Origin: Roseinatronobacter domitianus
Lineage (GTDB): Bacteria > Pseudomonadota > Alphaproteobacteria > Rhodobacterales > Rhodobacteraceae
Length of the DNA stretch: 64,000 bases
NCBI RefSeq assembly: GCF_023336755.1
Contig: NZ_JALZWP010000002.1
Location: forward strand, 62,001 to 126,000
Direction of reading: 5' to 3'
Below, piece by piece: positions 1 through 8,467 of this stretch (positions within the stretch are counted from its first letter, which is position 1; each line of letters begins with the position of its first letter). Position numbers and translations under genes: made by a program. The notes beneath the pieces are model-generated. The model was not told the origin of the DNA. It did no database searches and saw only the letters and a program-made list of their open reading frames with translations.

Positions 1-3
1 AAC

Positions 4-792
4 ATGGCACGTGCTGACAATGTCAGGCCGATAATCATCAAACGCAAAAAAATTGTTGCGGGGGGTGGGCATCATGGTGGCGCTTGGAAAGTGGCCTATG
101 CCGATTTCGTGACAGCGATGATGGCGTTCTTTCTCATGTTGTGGTTGCTCGGCTCCGTCAGTGATGACGAACGCAAGGGGATTGCAGATTATTTTTCGCC
201 GACCTTCGCGGTCGACAGCCAATCCTCCGGAGGGGACGGGGCTTTGGGCGGCTCTTCCATTTCAACAGTCTCCTCTCTCACCGACGAGATCGCCACAGCA
301 GAAGCATACCAATCGGAATCGCAAGCGTTGCAAGATGTCGTGGACGCATTTGCAGCCCTTTCCGGGGAAAGCGCACATGCCGAACAATTGCTGAAACACG
401 TTAATATAAGGTTGACCGACGAGGGCCTCGTTGTCACCCTGTCCGACCTGCCTGACGCGCCGCTGTTCGATCCGTCCGGTGCAACTGCGCGGCCTGTTCT
501 GTTGCAACTTGTGCCGCTCATGACAGAAGCGATGCGCATTGTTCAGAACCCGCTTGCCATCGGCGCGCATTCGCAAGCGTTTCCGGCGGTTCTGCGTAAC
601 AATCCTGTGTGGGAACTTACGCTCGCGCGGGCTGCGGCAACCCGTCACCTCGTTCTGGAAAGCGGTTTCGATCCGGAGCGCCTGAAGCGGGTGACGGGCC
701 ATGCCGACCGGACCCCGGCCCTGCCCGACAATACAATGGCGGCGCAAAACAACCGTCTGGAACTTATATTGTTGCGTAGCGTGCGATTGTGA
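4..792 (+). CDS. motB: Flagellar motor stator protein MotB
   Basis: MotB forms the proton-conducting stator with MotA and anchors it to peptidoglycan. The 262-residue product starts with a basic cytoplasmic stretch, followed by HHGGAWKVAYADF and one membrane helix (about residues 33-51). Asp34 in YADF sits where the proton-binding Asp of MotB is expected. The C-terminal third (about 150-258) is an OmpA-like peptidoglycan-binding domain: LARAAATRHL, then TGHAD, then QNNRLELI. The ATG lies at the window edge, but the length and N-terminus match complete family members. It is followed by flgE after 74 bp, and motA is not in the window. Confidence 0.93.
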   Translation: MARADNVRPIIIKRKKIVAGGGHHGGAWKVAYADFVTAMMAFFLMLWLLGSVSDDERKGIADYFSPTFAVDSQSSGGDGALGGSSISTVSSLTDEIATAEAYQSESQALQDVVDAFAALSGESAHAEQLLKHVNIRLTDEGLVVTLSDLPDAPLFDPSGATARPVLLQLVPLMTEAMRIVQNPLAIGAHSQAFPAVLRNNPVWELTLARAAATRHLVLESGFDPERLKRVTGHADRTPALPDNTMAAQNNRLELILLRSVRL

Positions 793-799
793 AACCCGA

Positions 800-814
800 T
801 TAGGGGGAAATTAA
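800..814 (+). promoter_or_regulatory. Possible CtrA binding site upstream of flgE
   Basis: TTAG, 7 bases, then TTAA matches the alphaproteobacterial CtrA pattern TTAA-N7-TTAA with one mismatch. It lies in the 74-bp gap between motB and flgE. CtrA controls flagellar genes in many Rhodobacterales. The short motif can arise by chance, so this is only suggestive. Confidence 0.3.
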
Positions 815-866
815 GATGCGCGGTGGATAGTGATGGGAAGAATCAGCAACCCATCACGGAGCGGCC

Positions 867-2165
867 ATGAGCATCACCTCTTCCTTGAACGCGGGCATTT
901 CGGGACTGCGCGCCAACGCGACACGGCTCTCGACCATCTCCGACAATATCGCGAATTCCGCGACCTATGGTTACAGACGGGCGCAAACCTCGTTTCATTC
1001 TATGGTAATCGGCAGTGGCCTCGCCAATCAGGGGGCCTACAGCGCCGGCGGTGTCAGAACATCCACCTTGCGGCTTGCCGACCAGGGGGGCGCGTTGATC
1101 GGCACGCAGAACGCGACCGACATCGCCGTGAATGGTCGTGGGTTTTTACCCGTCACCTCGGAACTCGGCGCGCAACTCCATGACGGTACCGCGCCGTTGT
1201 TTCTGACCACCACGGGGTCTTTCCGCCAGGATGCGGATGGCTATCTGCGAAACCCGTCCGGGATGGTTCTCATGGGCTGGCCTGCCGCCGAAAACGGTAC
1301 TGTCCCACCGAATGTGCGCGACAATACCAGCGCTCTACGCCCGATTCAGGTCGCAATGAACCAGCAGGCGTCATTTCCAACCAGTCGAATCAATATGGCG
1401 GTCAATTTGCCTGCAAGCGAAACTCTTTCGGGCGCTGTGGGGGATCCATCCTTCCTGTCAGTTGCCTATTTCGACACTGTCGGCCTGCCGGGCACTCTGG
1501 ACGTAACCTTTCAGCCCAGCGGCGCTGCAAACACCTGGAACATGAGCATTGCCGACCAGTCCAGTGGTGCGATTGTCGGCGAATACGAACTGGTATTCGA
1601 CAACAGCCCCAGCAGTGGCGGCACCCTGTCCTCCGTGTCGGCCCTCGGTGGGTCGGGCAGTTATGACCCGGCCACCGGCAGTGTCGATCTGACCGTCGGC
1701 GTGCAGCAAATCAACCTGCAAATCGGGCGATTGGGCGAAGCGGGCGGGTTAACCCAACGCGGCTCGACCTTCTCTCCGGCCGGGGTCACACAGGATGGAT
1801 TTGGTGCCGGCAATCTTATCGGGCTGACGATCGATGCCAGCGGCAATCTGGATGCGATCTACGACCAAGGCTTTCGCCGAACGCTTTTTCGGGTGCCTTT
1901 GGTCGATGTACCAAATCCGAACGGGCTGACCTCGGCGAACGATCAATCCTTTCAGGTCTCTCGTGAGAGCGGCCAGTTTTTCCTATGGGATGCCGGTGAT
2001 GGCCCCGTAGGCGAATTCGTCGGCTTCGCGCTTCAGGAATCCGCAACCGATGTCGCCGAGGAATTAACGAACCTGATCCAGACGCAGCGTGCCTATTCCT
2101 CGAATGCCAAAGTCATTCAGACGGTCGACGAAATGTTCCAGGAAACCAACAATATCAAGCGTTAA
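867..2165 (+). CDS. flgE: Flagellar hook protein FlgE
   Basis: FlgE polymerises into the hook, the universal joint between rod and filament, and is exported by the flagellar type III apparatus. The 432-residue product has the rod/hook-family N-terminus (SLNAGISGL, then SDNIANSATYGYRR) and the matching C-terminal helix (NLIQTQRAYSSNAK). Both are coiled-coil-forming segments of axial proteins, and a variable D1/D2 region lies between them. A GGAG at 858-861 sits 5 bases before the ATG. It is followed by flgK after 31 bp, consistent with one transcription unit. Confidence 0.93.
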   Translation: MSITSSLNAGISGLRANATRLSTISDNIANSATYGYRRAQTSFHSMVIGSGLANQGAYSAGGVRTSTLRLADQGGALIGTQNATDIAVNGRGFLPVTSELGAQLHDGTAPLFLTTTGSFRQDADGYLRNPSGMVLMGWPAAENGTVPPNVRDNTSALRPIQVAMNQQASFPTSRINMAVNLPASETLSGAVGDPSFLSVAYFDTVGLPGTLDVTFQPSGAANTWNMSIADQSSGAIVGEYELVFDNSPSSGGTLSSVSALGGSGSYDPATGSVDLTVGVQQINLQIGRLGEAGGLTQRGSTFSPAGVTQDGFGAGNLIGLTIDASGNLDAIYDQGFRRTLFRVPLVDVPNPNGLTSANDQSFQVSRESGQFFLWDAGDGPVGEFVGFALQESATDVAEELTNLIQTQRAYSSNAKVIQTVDEMFQETNNIKR

Positions 2166-2196
2166 GACAACGCCGACAAAGTAAAATGAAGATGCC

Positions 2197-3624
2197 ATGA
2201 GCCTTGGAATAGCCACAAATACCGCCATGGGTGGGATCCGCATGACGGCCCTCGGCACACGCCTGGTCGCAGAGAACCTCGCGAATGCCGAGGTCGATGG
2301 GTATGGTGTCCGAAGCCTTGTGCCCAGCAGCCTGTTAGTCAATAATCGGAACATGCCCATACAGCGCGAGGTAAACCCCGTGGTTCTGGGTGCTGCGCGG
2401 AGAGCAGATTCTGCGCATCTGCACACCGAAATACGGCATGCCGGTATGGTCGATCTCGAACGCACATTCGGGCTGCCCGGGGAGTCCGGCTCGCTTAATT
2501 CGCTTGTCACACAGCTGGACTCGAGCCTCCGCCAAGCCGCATCCATGCCGGACTCGGATGCGGCGCTTCACTCGGTTGCACAAGATGCCGGGCGGTTGGT
2601 TGCGAAATTCAATGCCACGGAAAGCGCGATCCAATCCCTGCGCCAGCAAGCAGATGACGCCGTCGCAGTTGATATAAACATGCTGAATAGCTCCCTCGAT
2701 CGAGTCGCTGCGCTCAATGTCGAAATTCAGCGACAAACCCTGCTCGGTGGCAACACGCATGGCCTTATGGACGAACGCCAGCGCGTTACCTCAGAGATTG
2801 CCCGGATCATCCCCATCACCGAAATTCCGCGCGACAATGACCGTATCATGCTGCTCGCCGCAAATGGCCAGATTCTTGCCGACCTGACCCACACAGAATT
2901 CGGCGTCACGCCCAGCATCGGCCTCGTCGCCGGCGACTCGCTCAGCAATGGCGCGGCATCGCCCGTGTCGCTTGACGGTCGCCCACTTGCCGCGGACAGC
3001 CCGGTTCTTGGCAGCGGGCGGGTGGGGGCAAACCTTGCCATTCGCGACGAGATTGCGCCGCGCGCACAGACCCGGCTCGACACCCTCGCCTATGACCTTC
3101 TCAAGCGTTTTTCCGGCCCGGATGCCGATGCGAGCCTCGCGCCAAACGCTTTAGGAATGTTCACGCTTGACGGGGTAACAACGCTTCCCGCCATGGCGGA
3201 CGGACTGGCCGGCAGAATGCAGCTATCCGCACGCATCAACCCCGATACAGGTGAAGGGCTTTGGCGGTTGAGGTCCGGACTTAACGCTGCCGCGCCTGGG
3301 CCCAGCCTGGACCCAGCCAACCTCAACACCCTGTCGGCTGTGCTGGAAAAGGCGACCAGCCTGCAATCCGGCACTCCAGCGCGTGCATATAGCGACCACG
3401 TCGCATCTCAAGTATCGGCACTTGCCACCGCCCGCCTTGGCGAAGAAAGCAGCCTTACCTTCACCATGGCGCAGCACGCGGCCCTGCAAGAGGAATTGGC
3501 CGCACAAGGCGTCGATACGGACCGGCAGATGCAGAACTTGCTGACGCTTGAACGCGCCTATGCAGCTAACGCGCGGGTTTTGTCCGCAATCGACCAGATG
3601 ATGCGCAATTTGCTGGAGATTTGA
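2197..3624 (+). CDS. flgK: Flagellar hook-associated protein 1 FlgK
   Basis: FlgK is the first hook-filament junction protein. The 475-residue sequence has an axial-protein N-terminus (TRLVAENLANAEVDGYGV) and C-terminus (TLERAYAANARVLSAIDQMM), with a long middle region containing the helix NVEIQRQTLLGG. This ordering, together with flgL starting 2 bases after its stop, distinguishes it from FlgE and FlgG. It is somewhat short for FlgK, as is common in alphaproteobacteria. Confidence 0.92.
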   Translation: MSLGIATNTAMGGIRMTALGTRLVAENLANAEVDGYGVRSLVPSSLLVNNRNMPIQREVNPVVLGAARRADSAHLHTEIRHAGMVDLERTFGLPGESGSLNSLVTQLDSSLRQAASMPDSDAALHSVAQDAGRLVAKFNATESAIQSLRQQADDAVAVDINMLNSSLDRVAALNVEIQRQTLLGGNTHGLMDERQRVTSEIARIIPITEIPRDNDRIMLLAANGQILADLTHTEFGVTPSIGLVAGDSLSNGAASPVSLDGRPLAADSPVLGSGRVGANLAIRDEIAPRAQTRLDTLAYDLLKRFSGPDADASLAPNALGMFTLDGVTTLPAMADGLAGRMQLSARINPDTGEGLWRLRSGLNAAAPGPSLDPANLNTLSAVLEKATSLQSGTPARAYSDHVASQVSALATARLGEESSLTFTMAQHAALQEELAAQGVDTDRQMQNLLTLERAYAANARVLSAIDQMMRNLLEI

Positions 3625-3625
3625 G

Positions 3626-4633
3626 ATGAACACCCATGGCAGCGGCGACCTGGCACAAACCTTGATGTTGCGGCGACTTGGCGGCGGATTGCGACAGACC
3701 GTTGCGCGCATAGGCGGCGAAATCGCGTCCGGCCAGCACGCGGATACCGCGCGCGCTTTGGGCGGGAACCTGATGCAGCTTGCGTCAGTCGAACAGGGGT
3801 TGGTGCAGGCCGCCCGGCACTCCAGCTCCGCAAAGTTTGGCGCAACGTTGTTGGCCGCCCAGCAAAATGCGCTCGAGCAGATCAGCCAGATCACCAACAG
3901 CCTTGCGCCTGATCTGCGGATGACAATGCAAGCCACCAGCCCAGATGCAATAAGTGCCGCAGGTGAACGCGCAAGGGCCGGGTTCGAGGATGCAATCGGC
4001 CTGCTCAACATGAAGGTTGCCGGCCGCCACATCTTCGCGGGCATAGCGGGGGACCAGCGCCCCTTCGCCGAACCGCAGGCAATCCTCGACGCGCTGGCAT
4101 CGGGCCTGCCAACTGCGCCATCACCATCCGATATCACCTCTCATGTCGCGAGTTGGTTCGCCACGGGCGGGCCGTTCGATTCGCTTGCCTACTTAGGCCA
4201 TTCCGCCCCGAACGGCGCCATCGATCTTGGAGATGGCAATAGCATCAGACTGGACGTGACCGGCGCCGACCAAGGCCTACGCGAGAGCCTTGCGGCTTTG
4301 GCCCTTGGTGCCTTGATCGCCCCTCTGACAACGCAAATGCAACCGTCAGACAGGCGCGCTCTGTTGGCTGCCGGCTCTGATGCAATGATCGCCTCGACCG
4401 ATAGTCGCATCGCAACACAGGCCCGCATTGGCACGCAGGAAGCGCGCGCGGCCAACGCCCTCGCACGGGCAGAGGCAAAAGCCGCAGCCTTCCAGATAAT
4501 TCGGACTGAATTGCGTGAAGCGGACCCCTATGAACGCGCAACAGCACTGGAAGCGGCCACCCAAAAGCTGGACGCGCTTTACCTTGTGACTGCACGCTTA
4601 TCGCGCTTGTCCCTGACGGAGTATCTGCGATGA
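3626..4633 (+). CDS. flgL: Flagellar hook-associated protein 3 FlgL
   Basis: FlgL is the second junction protein, linking FlgK to the flagellin filament. The 335-residue product is flagellin-like, with alanine-rich helices at both ends (for example ALARAEAKAAAFQIIRTEL near the C-terminus) and few aromatic residues. Sequence similarity alone would be weak. The position directly behind flgK and the 4-bp ATGA overlap with flgI make the assignment solid. Confidence 0.88.
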   Translation: MNTHGSGDLAQTLMLRRLGGGLRQTVARIGGEIASGQHADTARALGGNLMQLASVEQGLVQAARHSSSAKFGATLLAAQQNALEQISQITNSLAPDLRMTMQATSPDAISAAGERARAGFEDAIGLLNMKVAGRHIFAGIAGDQRPFAEPQAILDALASGLPTAPSPSDITSHVASWFATGGPFDSLAYLGHSAPNGAIDLGDGNSIRLDVTGADQGLRESLAALALGALIAPLTTQMQPSDRRALLAAGSDAMIASTDSRIATQARIGTQEARAANALARAEAKAAAFQIIRTELREADPYERATALEAATQKLDALYLVTARLSRLSLTEYLR

Positions 4634-5736
4634 AATATGGCCTCGCGTGCCTTCTGGTGTTGTTCGTCACCTTGGTTGCAAACATGGCAGAGGCGACAGT
4701 TCGGCTGAAGGACATGGTCGAATTCGACGGCGTGCGCGGCAATGACCTGTTGGGATACGGGCTGGTCGTCGGGCTGAACGGGACAGGTGACGGGTTGCGC
4801 AACGCGCCGTTCACCGAAGATATGATGACGAATATCCTTGAACGCCTAGGCGTAAATGTCACGGGCGAGCAATTCCGGCCCAGAAATGTCGCAGCCGTGA
4901 TTGTCACGGCCAGCCTGCCTCCTTTCGCGCGCGCCGGTGGCAGGGTGGATGTCACCGTCTCGGCAATGGGAGACGCGACCAGCCTCTTGGGGGGCACACT
5001 TGTTATGACCCCATTGAATGGTGCGGATGGCACGATCTATGCTGTCGCCCAAGGCAGCATCCTGGCCGGAGGCGCGGTCGCCGAAGGAGAGGCCGCCCGC
5101 GAAACCCGCGGCGTACCGACCGCGGGCATCATTCCGGGCGGCGCGCGGGTCGAGCGCGAGGTCGATTTCGCGCTCGAGAGCCTGAGAGATGTCCGACTGG
5201 CGCTGAACGTGCCGGATTTCTCGACCGCGTTGCAGATCGAACGGGCGATCAATCAAGAGTTCGCCGGACATGTTGCCCACATGACCGACTCTGGGACCGT
5301 GGTTCTGCAAATTCCGAAGACCGGCGCCCGATCTACGGCGCACGCACTGGCGCGGATCGAAAACCTGCGAATTACCCCTGCCAGCCGGGCCCGCGTGGTG
5401 GTCGACCAGCGCTCGGGAACGATCGTGATGGGCGCAGATGTGCGCATCAGCAGGGTTGCAGTCGCCCAAGGAGGACTGACCTTGCGCGTGGAAGAACGCC
5501 CGCTCGTCGTGCAACCCAACCCATTCGCAGATGGCGAGACCGTCGTGGTGCCACGGACAGCGGCAGAGTTGGAAGATGCGCCACCTGTTGCCTTGGCCGA
5601 AGTGACAGGCGGCACATCGCTATCCGAGATCGTGGCAGGATTGAACGCGCTCGGGGTTGCGCCGCGTGACATGATCGACATTCTCAGCAGCATAAACGCA
5701 GCGGGCGCTTTGCATGCAGAGTTGCTGGTCAGATAA
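4630..5736 (+). CDS. flgI: Flagellar P-ring protein FlgI
   Basis: FlgI builds the periplasmic P-ring, the bushing around the rod. It has a Sec signal peptide (about residues 1-22, ending near AEA) and the conserved opening VRLKDMVEFDGVRGNDLLGY, then GLVVGLNGTGDG. The 368-residue length is normal for FlgI. Its start codon overlaps the flgL stop (ATGA). It is the last flagellar gene here. The next 120 bp carry no obvious terminator hairpin before an unrelated glycosyltransferase. Confidence 0.95.
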   Translation: MKYGLACLLVLFVTLVANMAEATVRLKDMVEFDGVRGNDLLGYGLVVGLNGTGDGLRNAPFTEDMMTNILERLGVNVTGEQFRPRNVAAVIVTASLPPFARAGGRVDVTVSAMGDATSLLGGTLVMTPLNGADGTIYAVAQGSILAGGAVAEGEAARETRGVPTAGIIPGGARVEREVDFALESLRDVRLALNVPDFSTALQIERAINQEFAGHVAHMTDSGTVVLQIPKTGARSTAHALARIENLRITPASRARVVVDQRSGTIVMGADVRISRVAVAQGGLTLRVEERPLVVQPNPFADGETVVVPRTAAELEDAPPVALAEVTGGTSLSEIVAGLNALGVAPRDMIDILSSINAAGALHAELLVR

Positions 5737-5856
5737 GAATATCCGTAGCACAGCGCCATCCTCAACCTTCCATGTGGAAAACCCCGACGTCCCGATCAAG
5801 CGAGCCTTGCGATTTGGCGTTGGCCAACCGGCTGAAATCTGTGAAAGCTTTGGGCC

Positions 5857-7521
5857 ATGACCCGTGCGGACTTGACCGACACGCCGCCGAAGGTGAGCGT
5901 TATTCTGCCTTGCTACAACGTGGCTGGCTATGTCCGCACGACTATCGAAAGCCTGAAAGCCCAAGCGTTCCAGGATTTCGAAGTCCTCGTGGTCGATGAC
6001 GGATCGACTGACAACACAGCACAAACGGCGCGCGACGTGATCGCGCAAGACGCTCGATTTCGAGTGGTCCTGCAACCCAATCAGGGGCTGTCTGCCGCGC
6101 GGAACACTGGCCTCAATCTGGCACGCGGCGCCTATATCGCCTTTGTGGATGGCGATGATTGGGTTGCACCAAATTTTCTGTTGCGACTGGTCACGACACT
6201 GAACGAAACACAAGCAGATTGGGCGGCCTGCGCAATCTGGCTAGAATTCGATACCGGCGCGCGCGCCATGCATTCTGCGATCCATGCAGCGCCCGAAATC
6301 ATGGGCGAAATCCGTCCCTGCGAGCTTGACGATGCCCGTCTTGTCGCGCGGCAGTTCCCCTCAGCGTGGAACAAGCTCTACCGACGGGATTTTATCGGCG
6401 ATTTGCGGTTCGTCCCCGGTGCGCTCTATGAGGATCATCCGTTTTATTGGGCGCTGGCCTGTCGTTCAGAACAAATGTGGTATCTGCCCGAACCGCTCTA
6501 TCATCATCGGCGTGGGCGACCCGGACAAATTACGATGCAGGGAAGCTGGCAGATTTTCCAGCAATTTGACCGCTTGGATGAAGTGCGCAGATTACTGCCT
6601 GATGCCCCGATGCGGCATCGCCAAACAGCGTTGTCCCGCCTGGCAACACGGCTGGTGCATGAGCGGCTGGAACCGGTCACGGACGCGGCCCTAAGGCAAG
6701 CTTTCATCGACAAGGCGCGGGAGTATTTCGCAGCGCATGCGTTGAGCTGGGATTGGGATGACGCCACCGACATAGACCTGCGCCCTGCTGCCGAGATTTC
6801 GCCTGCTCTGCGTTTTACCGTGCTGGTGCAAGCCGGCGCGGGTGCGGAGCAGACACATCATGCGCTTGCAGCACAACGGCTCTCCCCGGAGCACGTTCTG
6901 GAGGTGCCCAATGGCCCGGCACCGGAGGTCTTGCGCAAAATGTGGCCCCGGATCGAAACGGATTGGTGCGCCATTCTGAAAGCGGGCGACATGCCATCGC
7001 CCGACTGGTCAGCCAAGATGATGCACGCATTGCAGAACACCGAGGGCGCAACCTTCGCGGTTTGCGCGGCAACGCATCATCCACAAGGGTTTGACCCCGG
7101 TTTCGCGCTGCCGGACCTGCCCTGTGCCGACCTTGCGGCGCTTATGTTGTCCACCAAAGCAAACCAGCCGACCGACCTTGATAGCGCCGATTGGGCCGCC
7201 GCGCTGCAATTCGGGGCCGCACTTGCCCCGAACCAAGCTGCGCGCGTGACAGCCACGGTGCTCTCCCTTGGGCCGCGTGCGCCGGAAACACCCCGCGCCG
7301 CCTTGCGGGCGCTTCAGCGGCTTCTGTCGCATGGGGCGCTGACCCGCACGCAAGCCGCTGCGGTTTTCGCGCATAGGGCGCAACTGGCTGTTCTGGCACA
7401 GTCTGGTCGCGGCAGGCGGATCATGCGGGCTTTGCATTGGGGAATGGTAAGGCGTTTGGGCCGCTTCCCCAAACCACCTGCCGCCGCGCATATCGGTGAA
7501 AGCTTGCATCGGCTGCTATAG
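5857..7521 (+). CDS. GT2 glycosyltransferase with a degenerate C-terminal domain
   Basis: Residues 12-230 form a family 2 (GT-A) glycosyltransferase: VSVILPCYNVAGY, the nucleotide-sugar motif DDGSTDN (47-53), and the metal-binding DGDD (98-101). A WNKLYRRDF/EDHPF segment follows, as in bacterial surface-glycan transferases. From about residue 270 there is a second region (FTVLVQAGAGAE ... ILKAGDMPSPDW) that looks like a decayed GT-A fold lacking a clear DxD. The ATG at 5857 immediately precedes the conserved domain; no strong ribosome site is visible. The sugar and acceptor are unknown. Its place between flagellar genes and a glycosyltransferase/sulfotransferase pair suggests surface polysaccharide or flagellar glycosylation. 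Confidence 0.8.
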   Translation: MTRADLTDTPPKVSVILPCYNVAGYVRTTIESLKAQAFQDFEVLVVDDGSTDNTAQTARDVIAQDARFRVVLQPNQGLSAARNTGLNLARGAYIAFVDGDDWVAPNFLLRLVTTLNETQADWAACAIWLEFDTGARAMHSAIHAAPEIMGEIRPCELDDARLVARQFPSAWNKLYRRDFIGDLRFVPGALYEDHPFYWALACRSEQMWYLPEPLYHHRRGRPGQITMQGSWQIFQQFDRLDEVRRLLPDAPMRHRQTALSRLATRLVHERLEPVTDAALRQAFIDKAREYFAAHALSWDWDDATDIDLRPAAEISPALRFTVLVQAGAGAEQTHHALAAQRLSPEHVLEVPNGPAPEVLRKMWPRIETDWCAILKAGDMPSPDWSAKMMHALQNTEGATFAVCAATHHPQGFDPGFALPDLPCADLAALMLSTKANQPTDLDSADWAAALQFGAALAPNQAARVTATVLSLGPRAPETPRAALRALQRLLSHGALTRTQAAAVFAHRAQLAVLAQSGRGRRIMRALHWGMVRRLGRFPKPPAAAHIGESLHRLL

Positions 7522-7543
7522 CCGCCATTGGTGTGCCGCGAGT

Positions 7544-8467
7544 TCAGAACAGAGTTTGAAGGTGCGGCAAAAACCGTTGGCGCAACGCCTCGTTCTGGGG
7601 CGAATTCATCTGACGGATTTCGGCGCGTTGTTCCTTCGTCAAGGCCAAAGGCGTTCGATTGCGCCGGGTTGCCAGAAGCGCTTTCAGGGCAACCCGGTAA
7701 AGTGGATGCATGTCACCATCACGCCCCTGTCTGGGCAGGACGCGATTCAGAACCCGCCGGATCTGGACCTCTTCCATCGACATTGCAGTATTAACCCGCC
7801 CCGGCCTAAGAAGGTCACTGGCGCCAATCCCGGTGTGATGGCAAAAATCCGTCAGCAAATCACCGTCTTTCAGCATATCGGGCGACAGAACGCGCAGAAC
7901 CAGACGCTCGCGCCCCACCGCGCCGACCCAGCGTTCCACTGGTATATAATGGTTGATCCGTCCGCTGGCCGCCAGATGCTGCGCGAGACTGTGGGAATGC
8001 ACACGGCGGATCGCTTCGGAATAACTGCTAAGAACCAGCTCCTCTTGCGCGCGCAGGTAGAGAATATACTGAACCTGCGAAAACCGCTGTGACAGGAACT
8101 TATCAAGCGCCTCGATCTGTTCGACACTGTTCAACCACGCATAGAGATGTTCGCTGGAGCCGACAAAGCAGTGATGCCCGTTCTGGGCCGATAGCTGCTT
8201 TGACAGATGTGCCGCGTAACGCTCTGTATAGTTGTGCACGTCGTCGATGGTATGCAGGTTCAACAGCTTGCGTTCGAATTGCGGCGGGATCTGCCGCCCT
8301 ACGGCACTCAGCCCGATGATTGCCAGCTCGAACTGGCTGCCAAAACGCGGGTCAAACCTGTCATAAAGCACGCCCCGTTGCGAAAGCGCATCGCGGTTCA
8401 TGTCCAGAAATGCCTGAATGGTTGAAGTGCCGGATTTTGGCATACCGATATGGATGACCGCTTTCAT
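7544..8467 (-). CDS. PAPS-dependent sulfotransferase family protein
   Basis: Predicted to transfer sulfate from PAPS to a glycan or other hydroxyl acceptor. The 307-residue product opens with the 5'-phosphosulfate loop IHIGMPKSGTSTIQ (about 5-18). It has the 3'-phosphate region YILYLRAQEELVLSSY (R139, S147), typical of the sulfotransferase superfamily. The reading frame stays open upstream to 8731, but that stretch lies inside the neighbouring glycosyltransferase. The ATG at 8467 overlaps that gene's stop by 4 bp (ATGA), which fixes the start. Translational coupling implies that sugar transfer and sulfation act on the same molecule. Confidence 0.8.
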   Translation of the reverse strand: MKAVIHIGMPKSGTSTIQAFLDMNRDALSQRGVLYDRFDPRFGSQFELAIIGLSAVGRQIPPQFERKLLNLHTIDDVHNYTERYAAHLSKQLSAQNGHHCFVGSSEHLYAWLNSVEQIEALDKFLSQRFSQVQYILYLRAQEELVLSSYSEAIRRVHSHSLAQHLAASGRINHYIPVERWVGAVGRERLVLRVLSPDMLKDGDLLTDFCHHTGIGASDLLRPGRVNTAMSMEEVQIRRVLNRVLPRQGRDGDMHPLYRVALKALLATRRNRTPLALTKEQRAEIRQMNSPQNEALRQRFLPHLQTLF

